Below, piece by piece: positions 26,581 through 34,857 of a stretch of 64,000 nt of DNA (the first letter of the stretch is position 1; every line of letters begins with the position of its first letter). A model generated the notes under the pieces. The model was not told the DNA's origin and searched no databases. It saw only the letters and a program-made list of their open reading frames with translations. The position numbers and the translations under genes were made by a program. Origin of the DNA: Ruminococcus flavefaciens (GTDB lineage: Bacteria; Bacillota; Clostridia; Oscillospirales; Ruminococcaceae); assembly GCF_900116855.1 (NCBI RefSeq), contig NZ_UETD01000010.1, positions 1 to 64,000 of the forward strand. Direction: 5' to 3'.

Positions 26581-26635
26581 GCGGCTTTCCGCACTGCTGC
26601 AATAAAAACGGGCGGAAAATCTCCGCCCGAAATAA

Positions 26636-27400
26636 CTATTTGCTGCCAACTTCCTTGATATCGTAGCTGAGCTCGAATGCACCGTCGTCGCATTCGCTGT
26701 AAAAGCTGCTTACGATACGGCTTGCCACCAGATGACCGCCGTCGTCATCGGCACCGATGAGGAGCACCATCACACTGTCATCGCCGCAGACCGACGCCAT
26801 ATCTCCTCTGCGTAGACAGAGCCTTACCGCTTCGGAAAGGGTGTGCATGACCTTATGACGGGAGGCAGGGGATCGGCTGCTGTCACAGGAAAGGGACATG
26901 ACCAGCATCTGAGCTGACCTTCCCGTTCTTTCCAGTATCCTCATGACGAAGCGGAAGATGTTGGCGAAGTCCTTGGAGCGGACGCAGAAAGCTCCCGTAT
27001 CACGGTCTCTCATGGCAAGGAGCTTTTCAAAGGACACCTCGCTGTCGGAGTCCTCACGGGGAGGGAGAGCGTTCAGTGCTCTGACCCTTCTCAGAAGCAG
27101 CTGACCGCAGAGGGGGAGACGGATTATATCGTCGAAGCCCATGGCAAGGAGTATCTCCTGATTTTCGCCGCTTGTATCCGAGGTAACTGCGGCGGTAGGG
27201 ATACGGCGGAGCCTTTCCGAGCTGCGTATACTGCTGATGACAGAGCCTACCGAGCCGCTGCAATACTCCTCGGAAACGAGAATGATATCACAGTCGGGGA
27301 GACCTGCCGCATCGGCTGTCAGAACGCACTCAAAGGCTTCTCCGATAGACTCCTCCCAGAAACGGGTATTATTAACACTGTCGATGATACCTGCGACCAT
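26636..27400 (-). CDS. Receiver-like protein with degenerate GGDEF-like domain
   Basis: This encodes 254 residues. The first 110 look like a receiver fold (CDIILVSEEY, IPTAAVTSD, GFDDIIRLPLCGQLLLRRV). The part from about 140 has a GGDEF-like outline (LSEAVRLCLRRGDMASVCGDD), where the signature reads CGDDS, so no diguanylate cyclase activity is expected. CGGAGG precedes the ATG at 27400; the longer frame extends into the promoter. It has no partner kinase nearby. The two-domain reading is by pattern and moderate. Confidence 0.6.
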   Translation of the reverse strand: MVAGIIDSVNNTRFWEESIGEAFECVLTADAAGLPDCDIILVSEEYCSGSVGSVISSIRSSERLRRIPTAAVTSDTSGENQEILLAMGFDDIIRLPLCGQLLLRRVRALNALPPREDSDSEVSFEKLLAMRDRDTGAFCVRSKDFANIFRFVMRILERTGRSAQMLVMSLSCDSSRSPASRHKVMHTLSEAVRLCLRRGDMASVCGDDSVMVLLIGADDDGGHLVASRIVSSFYSECDDGAFELSYDIKEVGSK

Positions 27401-27434
27401 AGCACAGCCTCCGTTCAAAAGTTGTTCATATTTT

Positions 27435-27463
27435 ATTATAGCATATCGGCGGCGAAGTATCAA
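27435..27463 (-). promoter_or_regulatory. Sigma-A type promoter of the receiver-like gene
   Basis: On the minus strand TTGATA (27458-27463) and TATAAT (27435-27440) are 17 bp apart. Confidence 0.75.
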
Positions 27464-27558
27464 TTATCGTTTGCAACAAATTTTCATACTGTTTTTTGAC
27501 TTATAGGACAAAGTGTGATTGTTTCCGTTTCGCAATAAAAGGGAAACCAATTTTTTGC

Positions 27559-27587
27559 TTGATATTTTTGCTGAGTTGCTGTATAAT
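27559..27587 (+). promoter_or_regulatory. Sigma-A type promoter of the lipoprotein pair
   Basis: TTGATA at 27559-27564 and TATAAT at 27582-27587 are 17 bp apart; the ATG is 33 nt downstream. Confidence 0.8.
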
Positions 27588-27620
27588 GTATTTACAAGAG
27601 CTATGTGAGGAGGTCAGAAA

Positions 27621-28229
27621 ATGAAAGAAATAAAGTTTTTTGCCGCAGTATCGGCAGCGGCAGTAATAGCGGCGTCAATGCTCAGCGGCTGCACCGACCA
27701 CAATGACAGCTATATCGAGAGACCGCATACAGAAGCGGAGACCACAACAGAAGGCATAGTGGAGTGGACCACCAAGGCACAGACCACCACGAAAAAGGCG
27801 AAGAAGACCACCTCCGCCGCAGATGAGGACAGCGTTACAACTACCAAAAAGAACAAGAACAAGAATAAAAAGACCACTTCTTCCGAGGATGAATATACCG
27901 ATACAACTACCACCACGGCGGTATTCGACAGCGATGACGGGACCTATGTGGAGTATCACTTCCGCAGTAAAAAGCTCCTCAACCAGCATTTCGAGAAGCA
28001 CGGCTCGGAGTTTGACGGGGATTTTGACTATGCTTCGGCAGCTGACTACGAAAAGGGCGCCAGCGACGTTATCAACAACTCTTCAGCCCTTCACAAGACC
28101 GAGGCGGAGGACGGCGACGGAGTTTACTACATAGAGTCTACCAACGAGTTCGTTATACTGTCCACAGACGGCTATATAAGGACGTATTTCCGTCCAAACG
28201 GCGGTATAGATTATTATAACAGACAATAA
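27621..28229 (+). CDS. Lipoprotein with C-terminal toxin-like H-x3-H domain
   Basis: This encodes 202 residues: lipoprotein signal (SMLSGC, Cys 24), a Thr/Lys-rich spacer (about 40-100), then a compact domain of about 90 residues. That domain has YHFRSKKLLNQHFEKHGSEF (His 123, Lys 126, His 127), an Ala/Tyr helix, and ends FVILSTDGYIRTYFRPNGG. This pattern resembles C-terminal domains of polymorphic toxins of the BECR nuclease group, but here it hangs on a lipid anchor. No immunity gene is obvious. GAGGAGG precedes the ATG. Toxin activity is inference. Confidence 0.6.
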   Translation: MKEIKFFAAVSAAAVIAASMLSGCTDHNDSYIERPHTEAETTTEGIVEWTTKAQTTTKKAKKTTSAADEDSVTTTKKNKNKNKKTTSSEDEYTDTTTTTAVFDSDDGTYVEYHFRSKKLLNQHFEKHGSEFDGDFDYASAADYEKGASDVINNSSALHKTEAEDGDGVYYIESTNEFVILSTDGYIRTYFRPNGGIDYYNRQ

Positions 28230-28247
28230 CGGAATGAAGGTGCTGAC

Positions 28248-28937
28248 ATGAAAAAGACGATTATCGCGGCGGCAGCCGTTACTGCTGCGGCAGTGATGCT
28301 GAGCGGCTGTTCGGGAGATTCCCATTCGCGCAAGGGCAGCGGAGCTGCCGACAGACCCGAGTCATGGGCTGTGGAGCAGAGAACTCTCGAGGATATAACA
28401 CCAATGAGCGGCGAGGAGCAGGTCTACGTCACCAGAGACGAGGAGACCGACGAGGTGAAGATAATTCAGGGAGTCCTCAGCGACGATCCCGTGAACAACG
28501 AGAGGGAAGCCCTTGATCTTATCGCCTCATATTCTCAGATAATGGGATATATCGACGTATACAGCGAGCTTCAGTACAGCGGCGCTACAGAATATAACCA
28601 CAAGATTGATTACAGATTTGACCAGTACTGCGACGGTATGCAGGCAGGATATGTGGAGCTTATGGTGGACTATGACGAGGGCAGCAGGGCAGTAGTGCTC
28701 AACAGCCATTATACCGACCTCTGGGGCTTCAGCACAGATCCGAAGGTCAGCGAGGCAGAGGCTGTGAAGTGTGCCGCGGACAAATATAAGACAGACAAGG
28801 GCGCCAAGCCGCAGCTGACAATTGCGGAGGGACCCGTACTGGCGTGGATAGTTCCTGTCATTGACGACGACGTGACCGAGGTGTACATAGACGCGAACAA
28901 CGGCAACATCATCCGCGAGATACACGCAGAGGACTGA
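28248..28937 (+). CDS. Lipoprotein with PepSY-like C-terminus
   Basis: This encodes 229 residues with a lipoprotein signal (VMLSGC, Cys 21). The C-terminal segment LAWIVPVIDDDVTEVYID followed by NNGNIIREI is a PepSY/FTP-type unit as in thermolysin propeptides, which often inhibit proteases. An upstream unit (SEAEAVKCAADKYK) is the usual preceding helix. It starts 18 nt after the first lipoprotein and probably shares its promoter. A terminator follows. Confidence 0.7.
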   Translation: MKKTIIAAAAVTAAAVMLSGCSGDSHSRKGSGAADRPESWAVEQRTLEDITPMSGEEQVYVTRDEETDEVKIIQGVLSDDPVNNEREALDLIASYSQIMGYIDVYSELQYSGATEYNHKIDYRFDQYCDGMQAGYVELMVDYDEGSRAVVLNSHYTDLWGFSTDPKVSEAEAVKCAADKYKTDKGAKPQLTIAEGPVLAWIVPVIDDDVTEVYIDANNGNIIREIHAED

Positions 28938-28946
28938 ATAACAAAG

Positions 28947-28988
28947 AAAAGGGATACATTCCTTACGGAACATATCCCTTTTGCTTTT
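28947..28988. terminator. Bidirectional terminator between convergent genes
   Basis: AAAAGGGATA at 28947-28956 pairs with TATCCCTTTT at 28973-28982, with A and T runs on both sides. Confidence 0.88.
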
Positions 28989-29001
28989 TCTGTTATTTAT
29001 C

Positions 29002-29232
29002 TTACTTTACGATAAACTTATCGATCTCTTTGAGGAACTTGTCAGCGTCATCTGTGTGCGCATTCAGCTGGATAGGCTTTGAGAGGTCGAGGCTGAAGAT
29101 ACCCATGATCGACTTTGCATCGACAGCATATCTTCCGGAAACGAGGTCAATATCGAAATCATACTTCATAACGATGTTGACGAATTCCTTTACGTCATTG
29201 ATTGCCTGAAGATTAACAGTTGTTTTAGTCAT
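29002..29232 (-). CDS. HPr-like protein lacking the catalytic histidine
   Basis: This encodes 76 residues. KYDFDIDL, then AKSIMGIFSLDLSKPIQL, aligns well with HPr; Ser 41 is the position of regulatory Ser46. At the place of His15 there is no His (the segment reads LQAINDVKEF), and the following RPA is missing. It therefore cannot carry sugar phosphotransfer, but could be phosphorylated by an HPr kinase, as Crh is in Bacillus. AGGAGGT precedes the ATG. It is monocistronic with its own promoter. Confidence 0.85.
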   Translation of the reverse strand: MTKTTVNLQAINDVKEFVNIVMKYDFDIDLVSGRYAVDAKSIMGIFSLDLSKPIQLNAHTDDADKFLKEIDKFIVK

Positions 29233-29323
29233 ACTTTACCTCCTGTTTTCAGATGTACGGGTGTGCGAATGGATTTTTTCTTGTTTATTTCTTTTTCATG
29301 CGGCTTTTCCCGACCGCAGTTAT

Positions 29324-29352
29324 ATAATAGCACTTCTAATCGGCGCTGTCAA
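29324..29352 (-). promoter_or_regulatory. Sigma-A type promoter of the HPr-like gene
   Basis: On the minus strand TTGACA (29347-29352) and TATTAT (29324-29329) are 17 bp apart, giving a leader of about 85 nt. Confidence 0.8.
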
Positions 29353-29527
29353 GCCATTTTTGGAATTTTCGTCATTTTGGTATATATGATTGATATAGGG
29401 GCGGTGTTTTTTATTAATAGAGGATAAACTATTAACAGTGCATAAAAACAGGGAGTAATAATTGTGCACAATTCCAGTGAGGGGAAAGTGACGTACCTTC
29501 CGACAAATAGTAAAAATAAGGAGAATT

Positions 29528-30841
29528 ATGTATAAAGTATATTTTATAACATTTGGCTGCAAGGTCAATCACTACGAGACCGAATGCATGAAGGAGCTCT
29601 TTCGCGGAGCCGATTTTGCCATTGCCGACTCCCCCGAGGGTGCCGACGCCGTGGTGATAAATTCCTGCACCGTTACCTCGTCGGGCGACAGCCGAGCCCT
29701 TGCGGCACTTCGCAGGACAAGGGCGGCGCTTCCCGATGCGGTCATAGCTCTGACAGGCTGCTATCCGCAGGCAAACCGCGAGGAGGCGGAACAGCTTCCC
29801 GAGGCGGATATTATCGCGGGAACAAAGCACAGGAGCAGGATCGCGGGAATGGTGCAGAGCTGCCTTGCGGAGCGCAGGCGTATAGTGGAGCTTTCGGATT
29901 ACAGCTCAGAGGACATTTTCGAGCCCCTGAAGTGTACCCGTTTTGACAGCAATACCCGCGCATTCGTGAAGATTCAGGACGGCTGCAACCAGTTCTGCTC
30001 ATACTGCATGATACCCTATGCGAGGGGACGGTGCCGCTCAAAGCCGCTGGACGTTCTCCGCAGCGAGGTGAGAGCCATTGCCGAGGGCGGTGTGAAGGAG
30101 ATAGTCCTGTCGGGCATAAATCTTGCCTTTTACGGCAGGGAGTTCGGTGCGGACCTTGCGGACGCCGCGGAGATATGCGCCGCCACAGAGGGCATAGAGC
30201 GCATAAGGCTCAGCTCGCTGGAGCCCGAGATGATGTCGGAGCAGCTCCTCACGAGACTGAGAGCCCTGCCGCAGTTCTGTCCCCAGTTCCATCTGTCCCT
30301 CCAGAGCGGCTGCGAGAGGACGCTGAAAGCCATGAACCGCAGATATACCGCCGCGGAGTACCTTGCCCTGACAGAGCACATACGGAGCATCTTCCCCGAT
30401 TGCTCCTTTACCACAGACGTAATGGTGGGATTTCCGCAGGAGACCGACGAGGATCACGCCGAGTCCGTGGACTTTGTGCGCCGCGTTGGCTTTGCGAAGG
30501 TCCACGTTTTCAGATATTCGCGGAGAAAGGGCACAAAAGCCGACAAAATGAGCGGACAGGTGCCCGAGAGCGTCAAGACCCTGCGCTGGCAGGAGATGAC
30601 AGCTGCCGCCGAGGAAAAGCGCGAGGAGTACCTCCGCGCACAGGTGGGAAAAACAGTCCCCGTACTCTTTGAACGCGAAAAATCACCAGAATTTCACCGC
30701 GGATATGCACCCGATTATACATTAATAAAGATTTCGAGAAAAAATCCCGAAAAAAGTTTGCGTAATCAGATAATTAGTGTTATAATAGAAGAGTGTGGTC
30801 ACGACTGCTGCTTCGGCAGTCCCGTCGGCGACCTGTATTAA
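29528..30841 (+). CDS. mtaB: tRNA threonylcarbamoyladenosine methylthiotransferase
   Basis: This modifies t6A37 to ms2t6A37 in tRNA. Its 437 residues have the N-terminal cluster cysteines (FGCKVNHYE, INSCTVTSS, LTGCYPQ), the radical SAM motif CNQFCSYC, GVKEIVLSGINL, LSLQSGC and a C-terminal TRAM-like end that is AT-richer than the rest (LIKISRKNPEK...). The MtaB group is recognised by GCKVN. AAGGAG precedes the ATG. The last 20 residues may be locally altered. Confidence 0.9.
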   Translation: MYKVYFITFGCKVNHYETECMKELFRGADFAIADSPEGADAVVINSCTVTSSGDSRALAALRRTRAALPDAVIALTGCYPQANREEAEQLPEADIIAGTKHRSRIAGMVQSCLAERRRIVELSDYSSEDIFEPLKCTRFDSNTRAFVKIQDGCNQFCSYCMIPYARGRCRSKPLDVLRSEVRAIAEGGVKEIVLSGINLAFYGREFGADLADAAEICAATEGIERIRLSSLEPEMMSEQLLTRLRALPQFCPQFHLSLQSGCERTLKAMNRRYTAAEYLALTEHIRSIFPDCSFTTDVMVGFPQETDEDHAESVDFVRRVGFAKVHVFRYSRRKGTKADKMSGQVPESVKTLRWQEMTAAAEEKREEYLRAQVGKTVPVLFEREKSPEFHRGYAPDYTLIKISRKNPEKSLRNQIISVIIEECGHDCCFGSPVGDLY

Positions 30842-30980
30842 TGCATAATGCTTTATAAAATGCATAATGCATAATGCATAATTCATAATTGCGGCGAATG
30901 ATCTTAAATGATCATGTTTCTGATATTATCGGCGAAGCCGATACGCTCATTATGCATTATGAATTATGAATTATGAATTG
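30842..30980. repeat. AT-rich inverted repeat module between mtaB and purL
   Basis: Several TGCATAATGCATAATTCATAATT units at the left face ATTATGCATTATGAATTATGAATT units at the right. An ATCGGCGAAGCCGAT hairpin with a GAA loop lies near 30930. The layout is the same as at 15889. Confidence 0.75.
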
Positions 30981-30997
30981 ACCGAAAGGAGATCTTT

Positions 30998-33900
30998 ATG
31001 TCCGTATTCAGAATTTACGTTGAAAAAAAGCCTGAATTTGCAGTTGAGGCACAGTCCGTGCTCAGCGATATAAAAACTGCCCTCAGACTTAACATTTCCG
31101 GCGTCCGTATCCTCAACAGATACGATGCAGACAAGCTCAGCGAGGAGGACTTCAACGCTGCCATCAGCACAGTATTCTCCGAGCCCGCAGTTGACGTGGT
31201 ATATGACGAGCTTCCTCAGGTGGCAGAGTCCGACCGCGTATTCGCAGTTGAGTACCTCCCCGGACAGTTCGACCAGAGAGCCGACAGCTGTGAGCAGTGT
31301 ATACAGATACTCCGTCAGGGCGAGCGCTGCCGCGTGAGAAATGCCAGAGTTTACATAATTTCGGGCGTTATCACCGACGAGGACTTCGCAAAGCTCAAGG
31401 CTTATATCATCAACCCCGTTGAGAGCCGCGAGGCTTCACTGGAGACTGTAAAGACTCTTGATACAAACTATGATATCCCCACAACAGTTGAGGAGCTTGA
31501 GGGCTTCATCAACCTCAACGCTTTCGGACTCCATGCCTTCGTTGACAAGTTCGGACTTGCCATGGACTACGACGATATCAAGTTCTGTCAGGACTACTTC
31601 CGCAACGAGGAAAAGCGCAACCCCACAATTACCGAGATACGCATGATCGACACCTACTGGTCCGATCACTGCCGTCACACCACATTCCTCACAAATGTTG
31701 AAAACGTAAAGATAGATACTCCTTATATAAAGGATACATACGATATGTATGTGAACGTCCGCGAGGAGCTGGGCAGAACGGACAAGCCCATGACCCTTAT
31801 GGACCTCGCCACCCTTGCAGCAAAGAAGCTGAAGGCTGACGGAAAGCTTCCCGACCTTGACGAGAGCGAGGAGATCAATGCCTGCTCTGTAAAGATCAAG
31901 GTGGATATAGACGGCGAGCAGGAGGACTGGATCCTCATGTTCAAGAACGAGACCCACAACCACCCCACAGAGATCGAGCCTTTCGGCGGTGCGGCTACCT
32001 GCCTCGGCGGAGCTATCCGTGATCCTCTTTCGGGACGTTCCTATGTATATCAGGCTATGCGTGTAACAGGTGCAGCCAATCCTCTCGTACCCGTTGAGGA
32101 CACCATCGCAGGCAAGCTCCCCCAGAGAAAGATCACAGTGGGCGCGGCAAACGGCTACAGCTCCTACGGTAACCAGATCGGTCTGGCAACAGGCCATGTT
32201 GCCGAGGTATATCACCCCGGCTATGTTGCAAAGCGTATGGAGATAGGTGCAGTTCTCGGTGCGGCTCCTGCTGAGAATATCCGCAGAGAGAGACCCGTTC
32301 CCGGAGATATCGTTATCCTCCTCGGCGGCAAGACAGGACGCGACGGCTGCGGCGGTGCAACAGGTTCATCAAAGTCACATACTCTCGAGTCACTTGAGAA
32401 CTGCGGCGCAGAGGTACAGAAGGGTAATCCTCCCGAGGAGAGAAAGCTCCAGAGACTGTTCCGCAATCCCGAGGTAACTAAGATGATAAAGCGCTGCAAC
32501 GATTTCGGTGCAGGCGGCGTTTCCGTTGCTATCGGCGAGCTGACAGACGGTCTCGTTATCAACCTCAATGCAGTGCCCAAGAAGTATGACGGTCTTGACG
32601 GTACCGAGATAGCTATTTCCGAGTCACAGGAGAGAATGGCAGTTGTCATCGCTCCCGAGGACCTTGATAAATTCATGGAGGAGGCTGCCAAGGAGAACCT
32701 TGAGGCTACCCTCGTTGCCGACGTTGTTGAAGAACCCAGACTGAAGATGAACTGGAACGGCAATACCATCGTTGACCTTTCACGCGAGTTCCTCAATTCA
32801 AACGGCGCTCCCAAGTATACAGACATCGAGATCGAGAGACCTGCATTCACTTCCGAGACAGAGCCTGCCGACAGCGCTGAGACATGGTCACAGCTCATGT
32901 CAAACCTCAATGTATGCTCACAGAAGGGCCTTATCGAGAAGTTCGACTCAACTATCGGCGCAGGCACAGTCCTCATGCCATTCGGCGGAGTTTACCAGAT
33001 GACCCCCTCACAGGCTATGGCAGCAAAGATACCCGTCCTCAAGGGCGAGACCAATACCTGCTCGCTCATGGGCTGGGGCTATAATCCCGATATTTCCGAG
33101 AAGTCTCCCTACCACGGCGCAATGCTGGCTGTTATCGAGTCCATCGCAAAGGTAGTTGCAGCAGGCGGCTCATATAAGAAGTGCTGGCTCACATTCCAGG
33201 AGTACTTCGAGAGAACTCAGAACGATCCCACCCGCTGGGGCAAGCCTATGGCTGCTCTCCTCGGCGCATTCAAGGCTCAGCTGGAACTGGAGTGCGGCTC
33301 TATCGGCGGTAAGGACTCAATGTCCGGTACATTCGAGAACATCGACGTTCCTCCCACACTTGTTTCCTTCGCAGTTTCAACTGCTACGGCTGACAAGGTA
33401 GTCTCCACAGAGTTCAAGGAGGCAGGAAGCACAGTCATCACCATTGTTCCCGAGTATGACGAGCACGGTCTGCCCAAGTTCGACAGCATCAGAGAGTGCT
33501 TCGACAAGGTGGAAAAGATAATCGCAGACGGCAGAGCAAATGCCATCTGGACAAACGGCTACGGCGGATTTGCAGAGGGCATTGCCAAGATGTGCTTCGG
33601 TAACAAGATCGGCTTCGAGTTCACATCACAGCCCTCAGCAGACAAGCTGTTCAAGCCCTGCTACGGTGCATTCATCATCGAGCTCAAGGGAGATGCAAAG
33701 AGCGGCGAGGAGGTTCTCGGTAAGACCATCAAGGACTACAAGGTCATCTGCCGCGACTATACTCTCAGTCTGGATAACCTCCAGAGAATATGGGAGGGCA
33801 AGCTGGAGCCCGTATTCCCCTGCCGCATAAAGACAACGGATGCAACTCCTCAGACATATTCATCACCCAATCGCATACAGCTCTCGGCTTCCACAAAGAT

Positions 33901-34702
33901 CGCAAAGCCCAGAGTCCTCATCCCCGTATTCCCCGGAACAAACTGCGAGTACGATACTGCCCGTGCCTTTGAGAAGGCAGGCGCTAAGCCCGAGGTAGTC
34001 GTTATCCGCAACCTGTCCGCAGGCGATATCGAGGAGAGCGTAGGCTACTTCGAGAGAGCGGTAAGACGCTCCGAGATCATTATGATCCCCGGCGGCTTCA
34101 GCGGCGGTGACGAGCCCGAGGGAAGCGGAAAGTTCATCACAGCATTCTTCCGCAACCCCAAGATAAAGGACGCTGTTCACGACCTCCTCAGGAACCGTGA
34201 CGGTCTTATGCTGGGTATCTGCAACGGCTTCCAGGCACTTATCAAGCTGGGACTTGTGCCCTACGGCGAGATAATCGACATGGCAGACGATGCTCCCACA
34301 CTGACATTCAATACCATCAACCGCCATCAGTCAATGATGGTAAATACCCGTATCGCTTCCAACAAGAGCCCTTGGCTCTACGGCTGCGAGGTGGGCGATA
34401 TCCACACAGTTCCGATCTCACACGGCGAGGGACGCTTCGTAGCTCCCGCAAGCCTTATCCAGCAGCTTGCAAAGAACGGTCAGATCGCTACACAGTACGT
34501 TGACCTTGACGGCAACCCCACAATGGATATTCGCTACAATCCCAATACCTCCATCGAGGCTATCGAGGGTATCACTTCTCCCGACGGACGAGTATTCGGT
34601 AAGATGGGTCACTCCGAGCGTAAGGGCAGCTACATCTGCAAGAATGTTCAGGGCGAAAAGGATCAGAAGATATTCGAGAGCGGCGTAAAGTACTTCACAT
34701 GA
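30998..34702 (+). CDS. purL: Phosphoribosylformylglycinamidine synthase, single chain
   Basis: This is the fourth step of purine synthesis. Its 1234 residues combine the synthetase (DHCRHTTF, FKNETHNHPTEIEPFGGAAT, two ATP-grasp-like AIR-synthase halves, and GGKDSMSGTFE) with a C-terminal class I glutaminase (VFPGTNCEYD, IPGGFSGGDEPEGSG, LGICNGFQALIKLGL with the nucleophile Cys). It is the long clostridial fused type rather than the PurS/PurL/PurQ set. GAAAGGAG precedes the ATG. No other pur gene is adjacent, and a terminator follows. Confidence 0.95.
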   Translation: MSVFRIYVEKKPEFAVEAQSVLSDIKTALRLNISGVRILNRYDADKLSEEDFNAAISTVFSEPAVDVVYDELPQVAESDRVFAVEYLPGQFDQRADSCEQCIQILRQGERCRVRNARVYIISGVITDEDFAKLKAYIINPVESREASLETVKTLDTNYDIPTTVEELEGFINLNAFGLHAFVDKFGLAMDYDDIKFCQDYFRNEEKRNPTITEIRMIDTYWSDHCRHTTFLTNVENVKIDTPYIKDTYDMYVNVREELGRTDKPMTLMDLATLAAKKLKADGKLPDLDESEEINACSVKIKVDIDGEQEDWILMFKNETHNHPTEIEPFGGAATCLGGAIRDPLSGRSYVYQAMRVTGAANPLVPVEDTIAGKLPQRKITVGAANGYSSYGNQIGLATGHVAEVYHPGYVAKRMEIGAVLGAAPAENIRRERPVPGDIVILLGGKTGRDGCGGATGSSKSHTLESLENCGAEVQKGNPPEERKLQRLFRNPEVTKMIKRCNDFGAGGVSVAIGELTDGLVINLNAVPKKYDGLDGTEIAISESQERMAVVIAPEDLDKFMEEAAKENLEATLVADVVEEPRLKMNWNGNTIVDLSREFLNSNGAPKYTDIEIERPAFTSETEPADSAETWSQLMSNLNVCSQKGLIEKFDSTIGAGTVLMPFGGVYQMTPSQAMAAKIPVLKGETNTCSLMGWGYNPDISEKSPYHGAMLAVIESIAKVVAAGGSYKKCWLTFQEYFERTQNDPTRWGKPMAALLGAFKAQLELECGSIGGKDSMSGTFENIDVPPTLVSFAVSTATADKVVSTEFKEAGSTVITIVPEYDEHGLPKFDSIRECFDKVEKIIADGRANAIWTNGYGGFAEGIAKMCFGNKIGFEFTSQPSADKLFKPCYGAFIIELKGDAKSGEEVLGKTIKDYKVICRDYTLSLDNLQRIWEGKLEPVFPCRIKTTDATPQTYSSPNRIQLSASTKIAKPRVLIPVFPGTNCEYDTARAFEKAGAKPEVVVIRNLSAGDIEESVGYFERAVRRSEIIMIPGGFSGGDEPEGSGKFITAFFRNPKIKDAVHDLLRNRDGLMLGICNGFQALIKLGLVPYGEIIDMADDAPTLTFNTINRHQSMMVNTRIASNKSPWLYGCEVGDIHTVPISHGEGRFVAPASLIQQLAKNGQIATQYVDLDGNPTMDIRYNPNTSIEAIEGITSPDGRVFGKMGHSERKGSYICKNVQGEKDQKIFESGVKYFT

Positions 34703-34709
34703 TGATTTT

Positions 34710-34736
34710 AAGGGACGGTGGCTACCGTCCCTTTTT
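34710..34736 (+). terminator. Terminator after purL
   Basis: AAGGGACGGT at 34710-34719 pairs with ACCGTCCCTT at 34724-34733, with a T-run. Confidence 0.92.
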
Positions 34737-34857
34737 ATTGTGCGAAATGTGCAAAAATAAGCGCATAATTTTGTTATAACGGCGGATTTTTTGAAGCCGC
34801 GGAATGTGGTATAATGTTAGTGTATACAACCCACTATAGGGAACAGGAGGTCTTTAT

